Shown piece after piece: positions 35,371 to 44,713 of a stretch of DNA of 64,000 nt; position 1 is the stretch's first letter; every line of letters begins with the position of its first letter. The position numbers and the translations under genes are program-made. Source of the stretch: Thiohalophilus thiocyanatoxydans (GTDB taxonomy: Bacteria > Pseudomonadota > Gammaproteobacteria > UBA6429 > Thiohalophilaceae); contig NZ_SOQX01000002.1 in the NCBI RefSeq assembly GCF_004366735.1, positions 124,001-188,000 of the forward strand. Reading direction: 5' to 3'. The notes beneath the pieces were generated by a model, which searched no databases, had not been told where the DNA came from, and worked only from the letters and a program-made list of their open reading frames with translations.

Positions 35371-36993
35371 CTAGCCCCTGGCCCCTAGCCGGGGCGCCAC
35401 CCCGGCGGTGGCCTGATCACGCAGATATTCATCGTAAGTCCCACTGAAGTTGGTAATGCCCCTGGCGGACAGTTCGATGATCCGGGTTGCCAGCGAGGAG
35501 ACGAACTCGGTGTCGTGGCTGACGTAGATCAGCGTGCCGGGGTAGTTTTCCAGGGCCAGGTTCAGCGCTTCGATGGACTCCATGTCCAGGTGATTGGTCG
35601 GCTCGTCCATGACCAGCACATTGGGTTTTTGCATGATCAACTTGCCGAACAGCATGCGACCCTGTTCACCGCCTGAGAGGGCCTTGACCGATTTTTTGAT
35701 TTCGTCCTGGGAGAAGAGCATCCGCCCCAGCACCGCGCGCACGGCCTGTTCGTCATCGCCGGGTTGTTTCCACTGACTCATCCAGTCAAATACCGACAGA
35801 TCGTGACTGAAGTCACTGGCATGATCCTGGGCGTAGTAACCGATGTTGATGTTCTCCGACCATTTGACCGTGCCGCTGTCCGGTTCCAGGTCATTGACCA
35901 GGGTACGCAGCAGGGTGGTCTTGCCGATACCGTTGGGGCCGATGATGGCGAGGCGCTCGCCCACTTCGATCAGCAGGTTCAGATTGTCGAACAGGGTCTC
36001 GCCGTCGAAACCTTTGCTCAGGTCATTGACCTCCAGCGCGTTGCGATAGAGTTTCTTGGCCTGATCGAAACGGATGAAGGGACTTTGTCGACTGGAAGGT
36101 TTGACCTCTTCCAATTCGATTTTCTCGATTTGTCTGGCGCGCGAGGTGGCCTGCTTGGCCTTGGACGCGTTGGCCGAGAAGCGGCTGACGAAGGTCTGCA
36201 GTTCGGCGATCTGCGCCTTCTTCTTGGCATTTTCGTTCAACAGCCGCTCGCGGGCCTGGGTAGCGGCGGTCATGTACTCATCATAATTGCCGGGATAGAC
36301 GCGCAGTTCGCCGTAGTCCAGATCGGCCATGTGGGTGCAGACGCTGTTAAGAAAGTGGCGATCATGGGAGATGATCACCATGGTGCTGTTACGTTCATTC
36401 AGCACGCGCTCCAGCCAGCGAATGGTGTTGATATCCAGGTTATTGGTCGGCTCGTCCAGCAGCATGATATCCGGCTCGGCGAACAGCGCCTGGGCCAGCA
36501 GCACCCGCAGTTTCCAGCCGGGGGCGACGGCGCTCATCAGGCCGCTGTGCTGTTGTTCGGGAATTTCCAGACCCAGCAGCAACTCGCCGGCGCGGGCCTC
36601 GGCGGTATAGCCGTCCAGTTCAGCGAATTCGACTTCCAGCTCGGCGACCTGCATGCCGTCCTCTTCGCTCATTTCGGCCTGGGAATAGATACGATCCCGT
36701 TCCTGCTTCACCTGCCACAGCCGGTCATGGCCCATGATGACCGTATCCAGCACGGTATGTTCTTCAAAGGCGAACTGGTCCTGGCGCAGTTTGCCGACCC
36801 GCTCATTCTCGTCCACCGAGACATTGCCGGAAGAGGGGGCCAGATCGCCGCCGAGTATTTTCATCAGCGTGGATTTGCCGCAGCCGTTGGCGCCAATCAG
36901 GCCGTAGCGATTGCCGTTGCCGAATTTGACGGAGATGTTTTCAAACAGGGGCTTGGCCCCAAATTGCATGGTGATATTGGCGGTTGTAATCAA
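35371..36993 (-). CDS. ybiT: ABC-F family ATPase YbiT
   Basis: 540 residues with two ABC domains in one chain and no membrane part. Walker A motifs are GANGCGKS and GPNGIGKT; the signature of the second domain is LSGGEQGRM; the linker between the domains contains [20 protein letters not shown]. The sequence follows Escherichia coli YbiT closely from [19 protein letters not shown] onward. ABC-F proteins act on ribosomes during translation; the specific role of YbiT is not settled. The first signature is degenerate ([10 protein letters not shown]), as in the family. Confidence 0.96.
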   Translation of the reverse strand: MITTANITMQFGAKPLFENISVKFGNGNRYGLIGANGCGKSTLMKILGGDLAPSSGNVSVDENERVGKLRQDQFAFEEHTVLDTVIMGHDRLWQVKQERDRIYSQAEMSEEDGMQVAELEVEFAELDGYTAEARAGELLLGLEIPEQQHSGLMSAVAPGWKLRVLLAQALFAEPDIMLLDEPTNNLDINTIRWLERVLNERNSTMVIISHDRHFLNSVCTHMADLDYGELRVYPGNYDEYMTAATQARERLLNENAKKKAQIAELQTFVSRFSANASKAKQATSRARQIEKIELEEVKPSSRQSPFIRFDQAKKLYRNALEVNDLSKGFDGETLFDNLNLLIEVGERLAIIGPNGIGKTTLLRTLVNDLEPDSGTVKWSENINIGYYAQDHASDFSHDLSVFDWMSQWKQPGDDEQAVRAVLGRMLFSQDEIKKSVKALSGGEQGRMLFGKLIMQKPNVLVMDEPTNHLDMESIEALNLALENYPGTLIYVSHDTEFVSSLATRIIELSARGITNFSGTYDEYLRDQATAGVAPRLGARG

Positions 36994-37174
36994 GGGAGAC
37001 TTCCGGGGTCAGGAGTGTGCAAAGAAGGGCGCGATGATAACACACCCCGCTGCCTGAAAAGAGGGGGCGGGTAATATTTGGCCTGGCTGAATAGACGTTT
37101 TGTATGCCGATCACTTTGTCGGAGTTAGTCGGCGCTGCTGCTCGTTTGCCTGGATGGTTCTTCAGAATACTGAT

Positions 37175-37753
37175 TTAGCGAGCGGCCCGCCCAAGCCGGG
37201 CCATTTTCCGCAGCCAGCGCTGGCGGTGGGCGGGACGGCCCTCGATCATCCCGATGAGGCTCTCGCGCACCGGATTAATCCCGGTAAATTTGAGGATATT
37301 GCGTTCCAGGCTTTTGAGACTGTGCGCGCGGAAAAACCAGCGATAGGCCAGTGCCGGCATGCCCATGGTCACGATCACCCGCGCGGATCGGCCCGTGAGC
37401 AGTTTCTTCCAGCTTTGGCCGCCATCCAGCGGTTGTACGGCAAAGCCGGGGCGAAACAGCTGCTCGAAAAAGCCTTTGAGTAACGCCGGCATGCTGCCCA
37501 GCCACAGGGGATAGATGATGACCAGGTGTTCGGCACGGCGCACCAGTTCCTGGCACTCGACAATCGCCGCGGGTGTTTCGCCCTGGTGAAACTCATTGAA
37601 ATTGTGCAGCAAGGGGAACGTCAGGGCAGCCACCTCGATGGTCGTCACCTCATGCCCGGCTTCTCTGGCGCCGTCGGCATAGGCTTCGGCCAGCGCGTGA
37701 CCGTAGTGCCGGGCACAGTGATCGGGGTTGCCCTGAATAATAACAATCCGCAC
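37175..37753 (-). CDS. NAD(P)H-dependent oxidoreductase, flavodoxin fold
   Basis: 192 residues of the flavodoxin-2 (NQO-like) family: the start VRIVIIQGNPDHCARHYG forms the phosphate loop, HLVIIYPLWLGSMPALLKG is the typical flavin-binding block, and TMGMPALAYRW follows. It probably reduces quinones or similar acceptors with NAD(P)H. The start is GTG 37753 behind AGGAG; a long upstream frame is rejected because it overlaps the divergent gene. Confidence 0.9.
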   Translation of the reverse strand: MRIVIIQGNPDHCARHYGHALAEAYADGAREAGHEVTTIEVAALTFPLLHNFNEFHQGETPAAIVECQELVRRAEHLVIIYPLWLGSMPALLKGFFEQLFRPGFAVQPLDGGQSWKKLLTGRSARVIVTMGMPALAYRWFFRAHSLKSLERNILKFTGINPVRESLIGMIEGRPAHRQRWLRKMARLGRAAR

Positions 37754-37858
37754 GGTGACTCCTGTTTTTATCTGTGCCTGTGGTATGTTACTGACTATAG
37801 TTATACGGTTTAAAAATACCACCGCTATCCGTGAAACAATATAGAACAGGAGAATACG

Positions 37859-38560
37859 ATGCCGGGACGACAGAACATCATCATCTACAGCCTGGCCGTG
37901 CTGTTGATGCTGCTCAGTGCGTCGGCCAGCGCGGATCAGGAGACGCATTACGATCGGATTCATCTTGCCGTCACCGCCGAAAAAGAGATTGATAACGATA
38001 CGCTGATCGTCGAGCTGTCGGCGCGGGAAGAGGGTGAGGATCAGGCGGCACTCGCCAGTACCGTGAATCGTAAAATCAAGCAGGCGGTCGAACGAAGCAA
38101 ACAGGTATCGGGTATCGAGGTACGCACGCTGACCTATCAGACCCATCCCCGCTATCAAAAGCAGCGCTTGATCGGCTGGCGGGTCCATCAGGCGATGCAG
38201 CTCAAAAGCGAGGATATCGAGGCGCTAAGTCAGCTTCTCGGAGAATTGCAAGCTAATCTGAGCATTGACTCGCTGAACTATGACATCTCGCGGCCGCAGC
38301 GTGAAAAGGCGGAGCAAGCCCTGATTGAACAGGCGATTGAACGCTTCAAGCAGCGCGCTGAGAACATCACCCGTCAATTTGGTCGCGAGAAGTACCGTCT
38401 GGTGAAAATGGCTATCAACAGGGATGATCAAACCGTGCGCCCGATGCAAATGCGCACTCAATCGGCAATGCAGGAGAAGAGGTCTGCCCCCGAGGTAGAG
38501 CCGGGAAGACAGATATTGCGAGTGACAGTCGATGCCACTATCGAACTGGTGGTGAAGTAA
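37859..38560 (+). CDS. Secreted SIMPL (DUF541) domain protein
   Basis: 233 residues with a signal peptide (IIIYSLAVLLMLLSASASA, about 7-25) and a SIMPL domain starting IHLAVTAEKEIDNDTLIVEL. Proteins of this family are periplasmic or outer-membrane-associated, and their role is poorly known. CAGGAGA lies 6 bases before the ATG. It is divergent from the oxidoreductase. Confidence 0.88.
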   Translation: MPGRQNIIIYSLAVLLMLLSASASADQETHYDRIHLAVTAEKEIDNDTLIVELSAREEGEDQAALASTVNRKIKQAVERSKQVSGIEVRTLTYQTHPRYQKQRLIGWRVHQAMQLKSEDIEALSQLLGELQANLSIDSLNYDISRPQREKAEQALIEQAIERFKQRAENITRQFGREKYRLVKMAINRDDQTVRPMQMRTQSAMQEKRSAPEVEPGRQILRVTVDATIELVVK

Positions 38561-38633
38561 TCCACCGCGCGGAGCAGGTTGTGCCCCGCGTCAGCAGAAC
38601 AGTCTCTGGTCGAGACGGGTTTGCGCCGGGCTC

Positions 38634-38837
38634 CTAACCCTTGCCTTTGGTCGAGATCTTCAGCGGCGCGTAAACGGGGCAGAAGCCGACAATACTGGTG
38701 AGCAGGAACACCAGGGCAATAATACCCAGGACGATCGCCAGCACGCCGGAGATGACATCGGTCAGATACAACGCGGCAATGATAATGGCAATGATGATCC
38801 GGATGGTCCGGTCGGCAGTCCCCATGTTTGGATTCAT
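38634..38837 (-). CDS. Small membrane protein, DUF2892 (YgaP-TM) family
   Basis: 67 residues: MNPNMGTADRTIRIIIAIII, a second hydrophobic helix, then GFCPVYAPLKIST. The GFCPxYxxL ending is typical of DUF2892 inner-membrane proteins, which are sometimes fused to rhodanese domains. AGGAGG precedes the ATG at 38837. The longer frame to 38933 is unlikely. Confidence 0.88.
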   Translation of the reverse strand: MNPNMGTADRTIRIIIAIIIAALYLTDVISGVLAIVLGIIALVFLLTSIVGFCPVYAPLKISTKGKG

Positions 38838-39079
38838 GTTTCCTCCTGTTGGGATTTTTGATTGATTACTCCCAGTGTAGTGTTTTCCCGGGAAGATGCA
38901 ATTCCCTGTAAAATACCCTAGTATTTTGCTCAAAAATTGGCTTATCCATGAATTAAATATATGAAGTGTCCGTGCCGGAGTGTAATCACTAAACTGAGGG
39001 CGGTTTTAAAATGGTACCGGCAGCTTGTTAACAGGCGTGTCGGATAACCGCAAAACATTCTAATAATGAGGATTTGCAA

Positions 39080-39181
39080 ATGGAAGATAAAGCCGTTAAG
39101 CGTACCCTGACCTATCTGTTTGCCGGCCTGTTCGGCTTTTTCGTGTTGATGATTGTCCTGGCGCGTAGCATTGTTTACTAA
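39080..39181 (+). CDS. Very small single-pass membrane protein, 33 aa
   Basis: MEDKAVKRTLTYLFAGLFGF followed by more hydrophobic residues and the end LARSIVY. One helix from about residue 10 to 28 with a positively charged N-terminal flank. GAGG lies 7 bases upstream and a hairpin follows the stop. No known family was recognised; a subunit-like role in a membrane complex is possible (inference). Confidence 0.6.
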   Translation: MEDKAVKRTLTYLFAGLFGFFVLMIVLARSIVY

Positions 39182-39191
39182 AGCGTAAACA

Positions 39192-39224
39192 GACTGGCAG
39201 CGTTGGCTGCCAGTCAGCCTTTTG
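39192..39224 (+). terminator. Hairpin after the 33-aa gene
   Basis: GACTGGCAGC GTTG... pairs with GCTGCCAGTC as a perfect 10-pair stem, followed by AGCCTTTT. The T-run is short, so strength is uncertain. Confidence 0.65.
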
Positions 39225-39267
39225 ACTGAATGGGATCTTTTCCTTACTTTCTATCGGTCTCTCATAC

Positions 39268-39729
39268 CTAACAAAGACGCGCATGTTGGGACCCGCGCAT
39301 GAGTCGGCGAAAGGCCGCACCTTTCAAATGAATCAGATCCTCGTGATCGCCGGCTTCCAGATACACATCCGGGCACAGATCCAGACTTTCGTCCACAATT
39401 GTGGGCAACCCATAGGCATCACCCAGTGGTGGCACTGCGCCGGGATCACAATCACCGAATAATGGGGTTAATTCGGCTTCGGTCGCGAGCCCCATTCGCC
39501 GGTCAAGCAGTTGATTAAGCCGCCCGATTCGCAGATGCCGATCAGCCGGAATCACCACCATGACATAGCCGTCTTCGTCCTCCAGAATTACCGGTTTGGC
39601 CAGTCGATCCGCCGGGATATGCGCACTGTGGGCGCTGTTGATACTTGTATCCGTGCGTCTGTGCGGCAACAGATCATACGCGATACCTTTGTGGGCGAGA
39701 TACTCCTGCAGCGTGCGTGCCATAGTCAT
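39268..39729 (-). CDS. YbaK/EbsC-family aminoacyl-tRNA deacylase
   Basis: 153 residues. LAKPVILEDEDGYVMVVIPA contains the catalytic-type lysine segment of the family, and GDCDPGAVPPLGDAYGLP is the loop typical of ProX/YbaK proteins. They hydrolyse mischarged tRNAs. GGAGGTG lies before the ATG at 39729; the in-frame leader to 39873 has no homology. It is not clear which mischarged species is the substrate. Confidence 0.88.
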   Translation of the reverse strand: MTMARTLQEYLAHKGIAYDLLPHRRTDTSINSAHSAHIPADRLAKPVILEDEDGYVMVVIPADRHLRIGRLNQLLDRRMGLATEAELTPLFGDCDPGAVPPLGDAYGLPTIVDESLDLCPDVYLEAGDHEDLIHLKGAAFRRLMRGSQHARLC

Positions 39730-39907
39730 GATACACCTCCGTGTATACGACAAATAGTTGAGATACCAAGTATAGCTCATGCAGGCGTGGCAAAAGAGAA
39801 ACAGAGTTGGGCGGAGTACTTTTTCTGTTGTAAGAGCTTTGATAGACTGAGCAAAGACCCCAGGAAAGGTCAAAATTTATTCAGGTTATTAATAAAGTCG
39901 ATATGCC

Positions 39908-40363
39908 ATGCTCAATGCGATAAAACAGTTCTTTGAACAGAATATTTCACCGGAACAACCGGAAGATACTGAACACCAGCTGAAACTGGCCACCGCGGCA
40001 CTGTTGATCGAGATGATGCAGCAGGACGGCAAAACCACCGATGATGAGATCCAGGCGGTCAAGGACGCGCTGCGGACCAAATTCGAGCTGACCGAGTCGG
40101 AAACCCGGACCCTGTTCGAACTGGCCAGGGAAGAGGCGAAGCAGGCGACGGATTTTCATCAGTTTACCCGCCTGATACACGGCCATTTTCCGGAAGAAAA
40201 GAAGATCAAGGTTGTGGAGTATCTCTGGACGATTGCCTATGCGGATAATGAGCTGGATGCCCACGAAGAGCATATGATTCGAAAAATTTCTGATCTGTTA
40301 TATGTTTCGCACAAGGATATGATGAAAACCAAGCACAAGGTCCAGGCCGCTCAGGAAAACTGA
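39908..40363 (+). CDS. TerB-family tellurite resistance-like protein
   Basis: 151 residues, all alpha-helical, with the acidic repeats of TerB: LIEMMQQDGKTTDDEI and IAYADNELDAHEEHMIRKI, probable metal-binding sites. The family occurs widely outside tellurite operons and the function here is unknown. The ribosome site is weak. Confidence 0.88.
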   Translation: MLNAIKQFFEQNISPEQPEDTEHQLKLATAALLIEMMQQDGKTTDDEIQAVKDALRTKFELTESETRTLFELAREEAKQATDFHQFTRLIHGHFPEEKKIKVVEYLWTIAYADNELDAHEEHMIRKISDLLYVSHKDMMKTKHKVQAAQEN

Positions 40364-40400
40364 CGGCGAATGTCCCTTCACCTGCCAGCAGGATGCGGTT

Positions 40401-40901
40401 ATGCGCCACAGCTCAGACATACAGATTATTGAAGCCGGGCCCCAACACATTCCTGTCATCCATGCCATGATCGATGCCCTTGCGGCACATCTGCAACTGG
40501 GCCACGAGCGAGTGGCCACCGAGCAGGATCTGCATAATGCACTGTTTGGTCCACAGCCACAGGCGGAAGTTATCCTGGCCTATGTCGATGAGGCCGCAAC
40601 CGGATTTGCCCTGTTTTACAACAACTACTCCACTTTCCGGGGGCGGTGTGGCCTGCATCTGGAAGATTTGTATGTTGAGCCAACCTGGCGCGCGCATGGC
40701 ATCGGCAAGCGCCTGCTTTCGCATCTTGCCTGGTTGACCTTGCAGCGGGGGTGCAGTCGCCTGGAGTGGTGGGTGCTGGGGGAGGATGAAAAAGCGATTG
40801 CCTTTTATGAGGCGCTTGGTGCCACTGCCAAGGAGGAGTGGCAGATCTTTCGACTGCGCGGAGAACCGCTACAGGCTCTGGCGGATACGTCGCTGCACTG
40901 A
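40401..40901 (+). CDS. GNAT family N-acetyltransferase
   Basis: 166 residues. The acetyl-CoA motif A is HLEDLYVEPTWRAHGIGKRL, followed by RLEWWVLGEDEKAIAFYEALGA. The pattern resembles diamine acetyltransferases, but the substrate cannot be read. The gene stands alone between terB-like and radical SAM genes. Confidence 0.9.
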   Translation: MRHSSDIQIIEAGPQHIPVIHAMIDALAAHLQLGHERVATEQDLHNALFGPQPQAEVILAYVDEAATGFALFYNNYSTFRGRCGLHLEDLYVEPTWRAHGIGKRLLSHLAWLTLQRGCSRLEWWVLGEDEKAIAFYEALGATAKEEWQIFRLRGEPLQALADTSLH

Positions 40902-40937
40902 ATCACGTTACACCCTTGAAGCAGAAACCGGTTAACA

Positions 40938-42008
40938 ATGTCATCGAACACCTCCTCACATATCAAGGGGCGCGGCGCCGGCAGCAACACTGTTTCACGC
41001 TTTGTTGAACTCAAGCGCGAAGTCGTCGATGACGGCTGGGCTCCGGAGGAGAGTACGCCGCTGCGCACCGAGCTGTTCACCGACACCAGCCGGACCATCA
41101 TCAATTCGAACAACTCGCCGGATGTCCCTTTTACCTATTCGATCAATCCCTACAAGGGCTGTGAACACGGTTGTTGTTACTGCTTTGCCCGGCCCACCCA
41201 CGCCTACCTGGATCTGTCGCCGGGACTGGACTTTGAGAGTAAGATCTTCGCCAAGCCCGATGCGGCCAATCTTCTGAAAAACGAACTTGGCAAGCGCAAG
41301 TATGTGCCCAAAGTGATAGCCCTGGGGGCCAATACCGATGCCTACCAGCCGGTGGAAAGGCAACTGGGCATCACCCGTGAGATTATCCAGGCGTTGAAAG
41401 CATATCGTCATCCCGTGTCGATTATTACCAAATCGGCACTGATCGAGCGGGATATCGATCTGCTTGCCCCGATGGCCGAAACGGGGCTGGTCAAGGTTTT
41501 TGTCTCCATCACCACTCTGGATAGGACACTGAGCCGTCAACTGGAGCCCCGTGCGGCCGCGCCGCAACGTCGTCTGGAGACGGTACAGCGCCTGCAGCAG
41601 GCCGGGATTCCCGTCGGAGTATTAATGGCACCAATTATTCCGGTGCTCAATGACAACGAGATCGAACGGCTTCTCGAACAATGTGCCGGGGCCGGTGCTG
41701 AATCGGCCGGTTATGTCATTCTGCGCTTACCGCATGAGCTCAAGGATCTGTTCGTCCGGTGGTTGCAGGAACATTATCCCCTCAAGGCCGGGCATGTGAT
41801 GAACCGTATCCGCGACCTGCGGGACGGACGTGACTATCAAAGCGAATTCGGCGAACGCATGCGCGGCAGCGGCCAGTATGCCGATCTGATTGCGCACCGC
41901 TTTGCCCTGGCCTGTAAAAAACAGGGCCTGAACCGGCGCACCCTGGAACTGGACTGCTCCAAATTCCGGGTGCCGCCCAAAAGCGGGGACCAGATGGGGT
42001 TATTCTAA
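40938..42008 (+). CDS. Radical SAM protein, PA0069 family
   Basis: 356 residues. The cluster motif CEHGCCYC (C-x3-C-x2-C, about residue 75) sits in YSINPYKGCEHGCCYCFARP, and the following barrel fits the radical SAM superfamily. It is related to SplB-like and archaeal radical SAM proteins, and PA0069 of Pseudomonas is the named example. The reaction is unknown. The gene ends 8 bases before inverted-repeat element B. Confidence 0.92.
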   Translation: MSSNTSSHIKGRGAGSNTVSRFVELKREVVDDGWAPEESTPLRTELFTDTSRTIINSNNSPDVPFTYSINPYKGCEHGCCYCFARPTHAYLDLSPGLDFESKIFAKPDAANLLKNELGKRKYVPKVIALGANTDAYQPVERQLGITREIIQALKAYRHPVSIITKSALIERDIDLLAPMAETGLVKVFVSITTLDRTLSRQLEPRAAAPQRRLETVQRLQQAGIPVGVLMAPIIPVLNDNEIERLLEQCAGAGAESAGYVILRLPHELKDLFVRWLQEHYPLKAGHVMNRIRDLRDGRDYQSEFGERMRGSGQYADLIAHRFALACKKQGLNRRTLELDCSKFRVPPKSGDQMGLF

Positions 42009-42016
42009 AGACGATA

Positions 42017-42192
42017 TCACCGCAGAGACGCAGAGGAACACAGAGTTGATTTATATGAAGTGATAATAGATTTATATCAAAAATTTGAAACGGATTTTGA
42101 CTCTAACAATCTTTTCTTCGTGTCTTCGTGTCTTCGTGTCTTCGTGTCTTCGTGTCTTCGTGGTTAAGCTTTTCTCTGCGTCTCTGCGGTGA
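42017..42192. repeat. MITE-like inverted-repeat element B, with TGTCTTCG array
   Basis: The ends TCACCGCAGAGACGCAGAG (42017-42035) and CTCTGCGTCTCTGCGGTGA (42174-42192) are a perfect 19-base inverted repeat. Inside is a tandem array of five TGTCTTCG units (42121-42160). The ends are related to those of element A (16199-16472). The element fills the gap between two convergent genes. Confidence 0.8.
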
Positions 42193-42198
42193 ATAATT

Positions 42199-44412
42199 TT
42201 ACTTGGTCTTGCGCCGGACCTCGGTGACGTTGTTGAGCTGGTTGATGCGCGCCAGCACGGTGCTCAGGGCATCGATGTCGGGGACTTCGGCGGTGATGGT
42301 CAGTGTTGCGGTGTGACTCTGCTTGTGCGTCGTGGTATTGGTCGCGGTGACGTTAACCCCGGCGTTGGCCAGCAGCGTCGTGATATCACGTAGCAGCCCC
42401 TGGCGGTCATAGGCCTGGATTTCGATGTCGACCGGATAGCTGCCGCTGGCGCGCCGGCCCCAGTCAACCTCCACGAATCGTTCGGGATGCTCGGCGATGG
42501 CGCGCAGCACATTGTGACAATCGCGCCGGTGAATAGAGACACCCTCTCCCTGGGTGATAAAGCCGACAATGGCGTCGCCGGGTACCGGTTTGCAGCAACC
42601 GGCGAACTTGGTCAGCAAATCGCCGACACCGTGGACTTCAATGTCCGAGGTGGCGGGACGGGCGCGCGGCTTGCGTAGCAAGGGTGCGTCGCTCTCACTT
42701 TTCGGCGCCGGCTCGCTGAGATGGTGTGCCGCGGTGGCGATGCGTCCGGGTTTGATATCCCCCCGTCCCAGTGCGGCGAGAAACTCATCCACCTGTTTGT
42801 AACCCATCTGGTTGGCCAGTTTCTCATAGCCTATATCGCTGAATCCGAGCCGTTTGAGTTCCCGCTCGACAATACTGCGTCCGTCGGCAATATTCTGGTC
42901 CAGATTCTGTAGCCGAAACCAGCGCTGCACCTGCTGGCGCGCCTTGCTGGTTACCAGATACCCCAGTTGGGGATTCATCCAGTCGCGGCTCGGCCCGCCT
43001 TTTTTGACGCTGAGTATTTCCACCTGATCGCCGGTATGCAACGGCTGGGTCAGGGAAACCATGCGACCGTTGATCTTGGCGCCCCGGCAGCGATGCCCGA
43101 CTTCGGTATGAATCCGGTAGGCAAAGTCCAGCGGTGTGGCGCCGGCGGGCAGATCGATGATATTGCCCCTGGGGGTAAACACATAGACCCGATCGGCGAA
43201 TACCTCGGACTTGAATTGATCGACAAATTCACCGGCCTCGACGATATCTTCCTTCCACTCCAGCAACTGGCGCAGCCAGGCGATTTTTTCATCGAACGCC
43301 TGATTGCTCTTGATGCCCTCCTTGTAGCGCCAGTGGGCGGCAACGCCGTATTCCGATTCCTGATGCATATCCCGGGTACGGATCTGTACTTCCACGGTTT
43401 TGCCTTCCGGTCCGATTACGGCCGTGTGGATCGAGCGGTAGTTGTTTTCCTTGGGCGTGGCGATGTAATCGTCAAATTCACCGGGTAGATAATTCCACAA
43501 TGTATGGACAATCCCCAGCGCCGCATAACAGGCGGGAATCGTCTCCACATAAATGCGTACCGCTCGCACATCGTAAATCTGGTGAAAGGCCTGTTGCTTG
43601 CGCTGCATTTTTTTCCAGATGCCGTAGATATGTTTGATCCGGCCCTTGACCTCGGCGTCTATCCCGGCCTTGTCCAGCTCTTTCTGCAGCTGATCCACAA
43701 ATTGTGTCAGATACTGTTCACGTTCATTGCGCCGCTCGGCCAGTTGTTCGGCGATCTGTTTATAGTCGGCCGGACGCAGATAGCGGAAGGCGAGATCCTC
43801 CAGTTCCCACTTGAGTTGCCAGATACCGAGGCGATTGGCCAGCGGAGCAAAAATATCCATGGTCTCGCGGGCGATCCGGCGTTGTTTGTCGCCGGGCAGG
43901 GCCGAGAGGGTGCGCATGTTGTGCAGGCGGTCGGCCAGTTTGATCAATACCACGCGCACATCCTCGGCCATGGCCAGCAGCATCTTGCGCAGATTCTCCG
44001 CTTGCAGGTGTTCTTTTTGCTCCTGGAGATCGCCGCCACGCAGCGTGGCAATGATGTCCATTTTGGTGACACCGTCGACCAGGTGCGCTACATCCTCGCC
44101 GAATCGGGTTTGCAGCTCTTCCAGGGTGAAAGAGGTATCTTCCACCACATCGTGCAGCATGGCGGCGCTGATGCTGCTGGCGTCGAGATTCAGCTCGGTC
44201 AGGATCTGGGCGACCGCCAGAGTGTGCATGAAATAGGGTTCCCCCGACGCCCGGCTCTGGCCTTCATGAGCATGGCGTGACAGGGCGGCCGCCTGCCGGA
44301 TCTGTTCCAGCTCCGCGGCGCTGTAGTTGGCCTGTAAACTGTCCAGCCACGCGTCGATATCCACCGGACTGCCGGCGGCGATTTCGGGATGTTTGCGCGT
44401 GACACTGACCAT
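42199..44412 (-). CDS. relA: GTP pyrophosphokinase RelA with apparently intact HD site
   Basis: 737 residues: HD domain, synthetase, TGS (VYVFTPRGNIIDLPAGATPL), a zinc-finger-like region (FAGCCKPVPGD) and a C-terminal ACT domain. The synthetase has the RelA-type signature YDVRAVRI and the acidic GEFDDY. Unlike Escherichia coli RelA, the hydrolase residues are present: GQSRASGEPYFMH, MLHDVVEDT and LADRLHNMRT. It makes (p)ppGpp on starved ribosomes and may also hydrolyse it. The ATG at 44412 is the natural family start. Confidence 0.94.
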   Translation of the reverse strand: MVSVTRKHPEIAAGSPVDIDAWLDSLQANYSAAELEQIRQAAALSRHAHEGQSRASGEPYFMHTLAVAQILTELNLDASSISAAMLHDVVEDTSFTLEELQTRFGEDVAHLVDGVTKMDIIATLRGGDLQEQKEHLQAENLRKMLLAMAEDVRVVLIKLADRLHNMRTLSALPGDKQRRIARETMDIFAPLANRLGIWQLKWELEDLAFRYLRPADYKQIAEQLAERRNEREQYLTQFVDQLQKELDKAGIDAEVKGRIKHIYGIWKKMQRKQQAFHQIYDVRAVRIYVETIPACYAALGIVHTLWNYLPGEFDDYIATPKENNYRSIHTAVIGPEGKTVEVQIRTRDMHQESEYGVAAHWRYKEGIKSNQAFDEKIAWLRQLLEWKEDIVEAGEFVDQFKSEVFADRVYVFTPRGNIIDLPAGATPLDFAYRIHTEVGHRCRGAKINGRMVSLTQPLHTGDQVEILSVKKGGPSRDWMNPQLGYLVTSKARQQVQRWFRLQNLDQNIADGRSIVERELKRLGFSDIGYEKLANQMGYKQVDEFLAALGRGDIKPGRIATAAHHLSEPAPKSESDAPLLRKPRARPATSDIEVHGVGDLLTKFAGCCKPVPGDAIVGFITQGEGVSIHRRDCHNVLRAIAEHPERFVEVDWGRRASGSYPVDIEIQAYDRQGLLRDITTLLANAGVNVTATNTTTHKQSHTATLTITAEVPDIDALSTVLARINQLNNVTEVRRKTK

Positions 44413-44646
44413 ATTTAATCCAGGCTGTTAAAGTTTAATCCTGTTATCTACATTAAAGCTAATTTGACCGTTTTATCTACATTTATCTGTGGGATAAAGC
44501 GGTGTATCTCAAGTATCGATACCGGGAGCCGGCCCGGATAATAATACGCCCGCTGCGGACTGTTCGCCTCCAGACGAGGATTGTCGAGGATCGGGTGAAG
44601 CGTCACGTGGTCCTCGCAACGCAGTGAAGGTCAGACCGACAGCCGC
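44413..44646. other. Divergent relA-ahcY intergenic region
   Basis: Contains a short inverted repeat (CGAGGA...TCCTCG, about 44584-44618). I looked for an SAH riboswitch before ahcY and did not see the consensus. Nothing else was recognised. Confidence 0.4.
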
Positions 44647-44676
44647 TTGGGCACGGTTTGTTCGAGCCGCTATACT
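44647..44676 (+). promoter_or_regulatory. Candidate sigma-70 promoter of ahcY
   Basis: TTGGGC (44647-44652), 18 bases, TATACT (44671-44676). The start point would be near 44683, about 30 bases before ahcY. Confidence 0.45.
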
Positions 44677-44713
44677 GAAAAAGATTGGGGACACACAGGC
44701 GAGGGGATCATCC

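Noticed and set aside
35764-37074. Open frame of 436 codons on the plus strand
   Set aside because: Antisense shadow of ybiT, which is recognised along its whole length.
37754-38188. N-terminal extension of the flavodoxin-fold oxidoreductase
   Set aside because: It overlaps the divergent SIMPL gene, and a GTG with AGGAG starts exactly at the fold's first strand.
44413-44713. SAH riboswitch before ahcY
   Set aside because: Searched by eye for the conserved core and pairing; only a short CGAGGA/TCCTCG hairpin was found.
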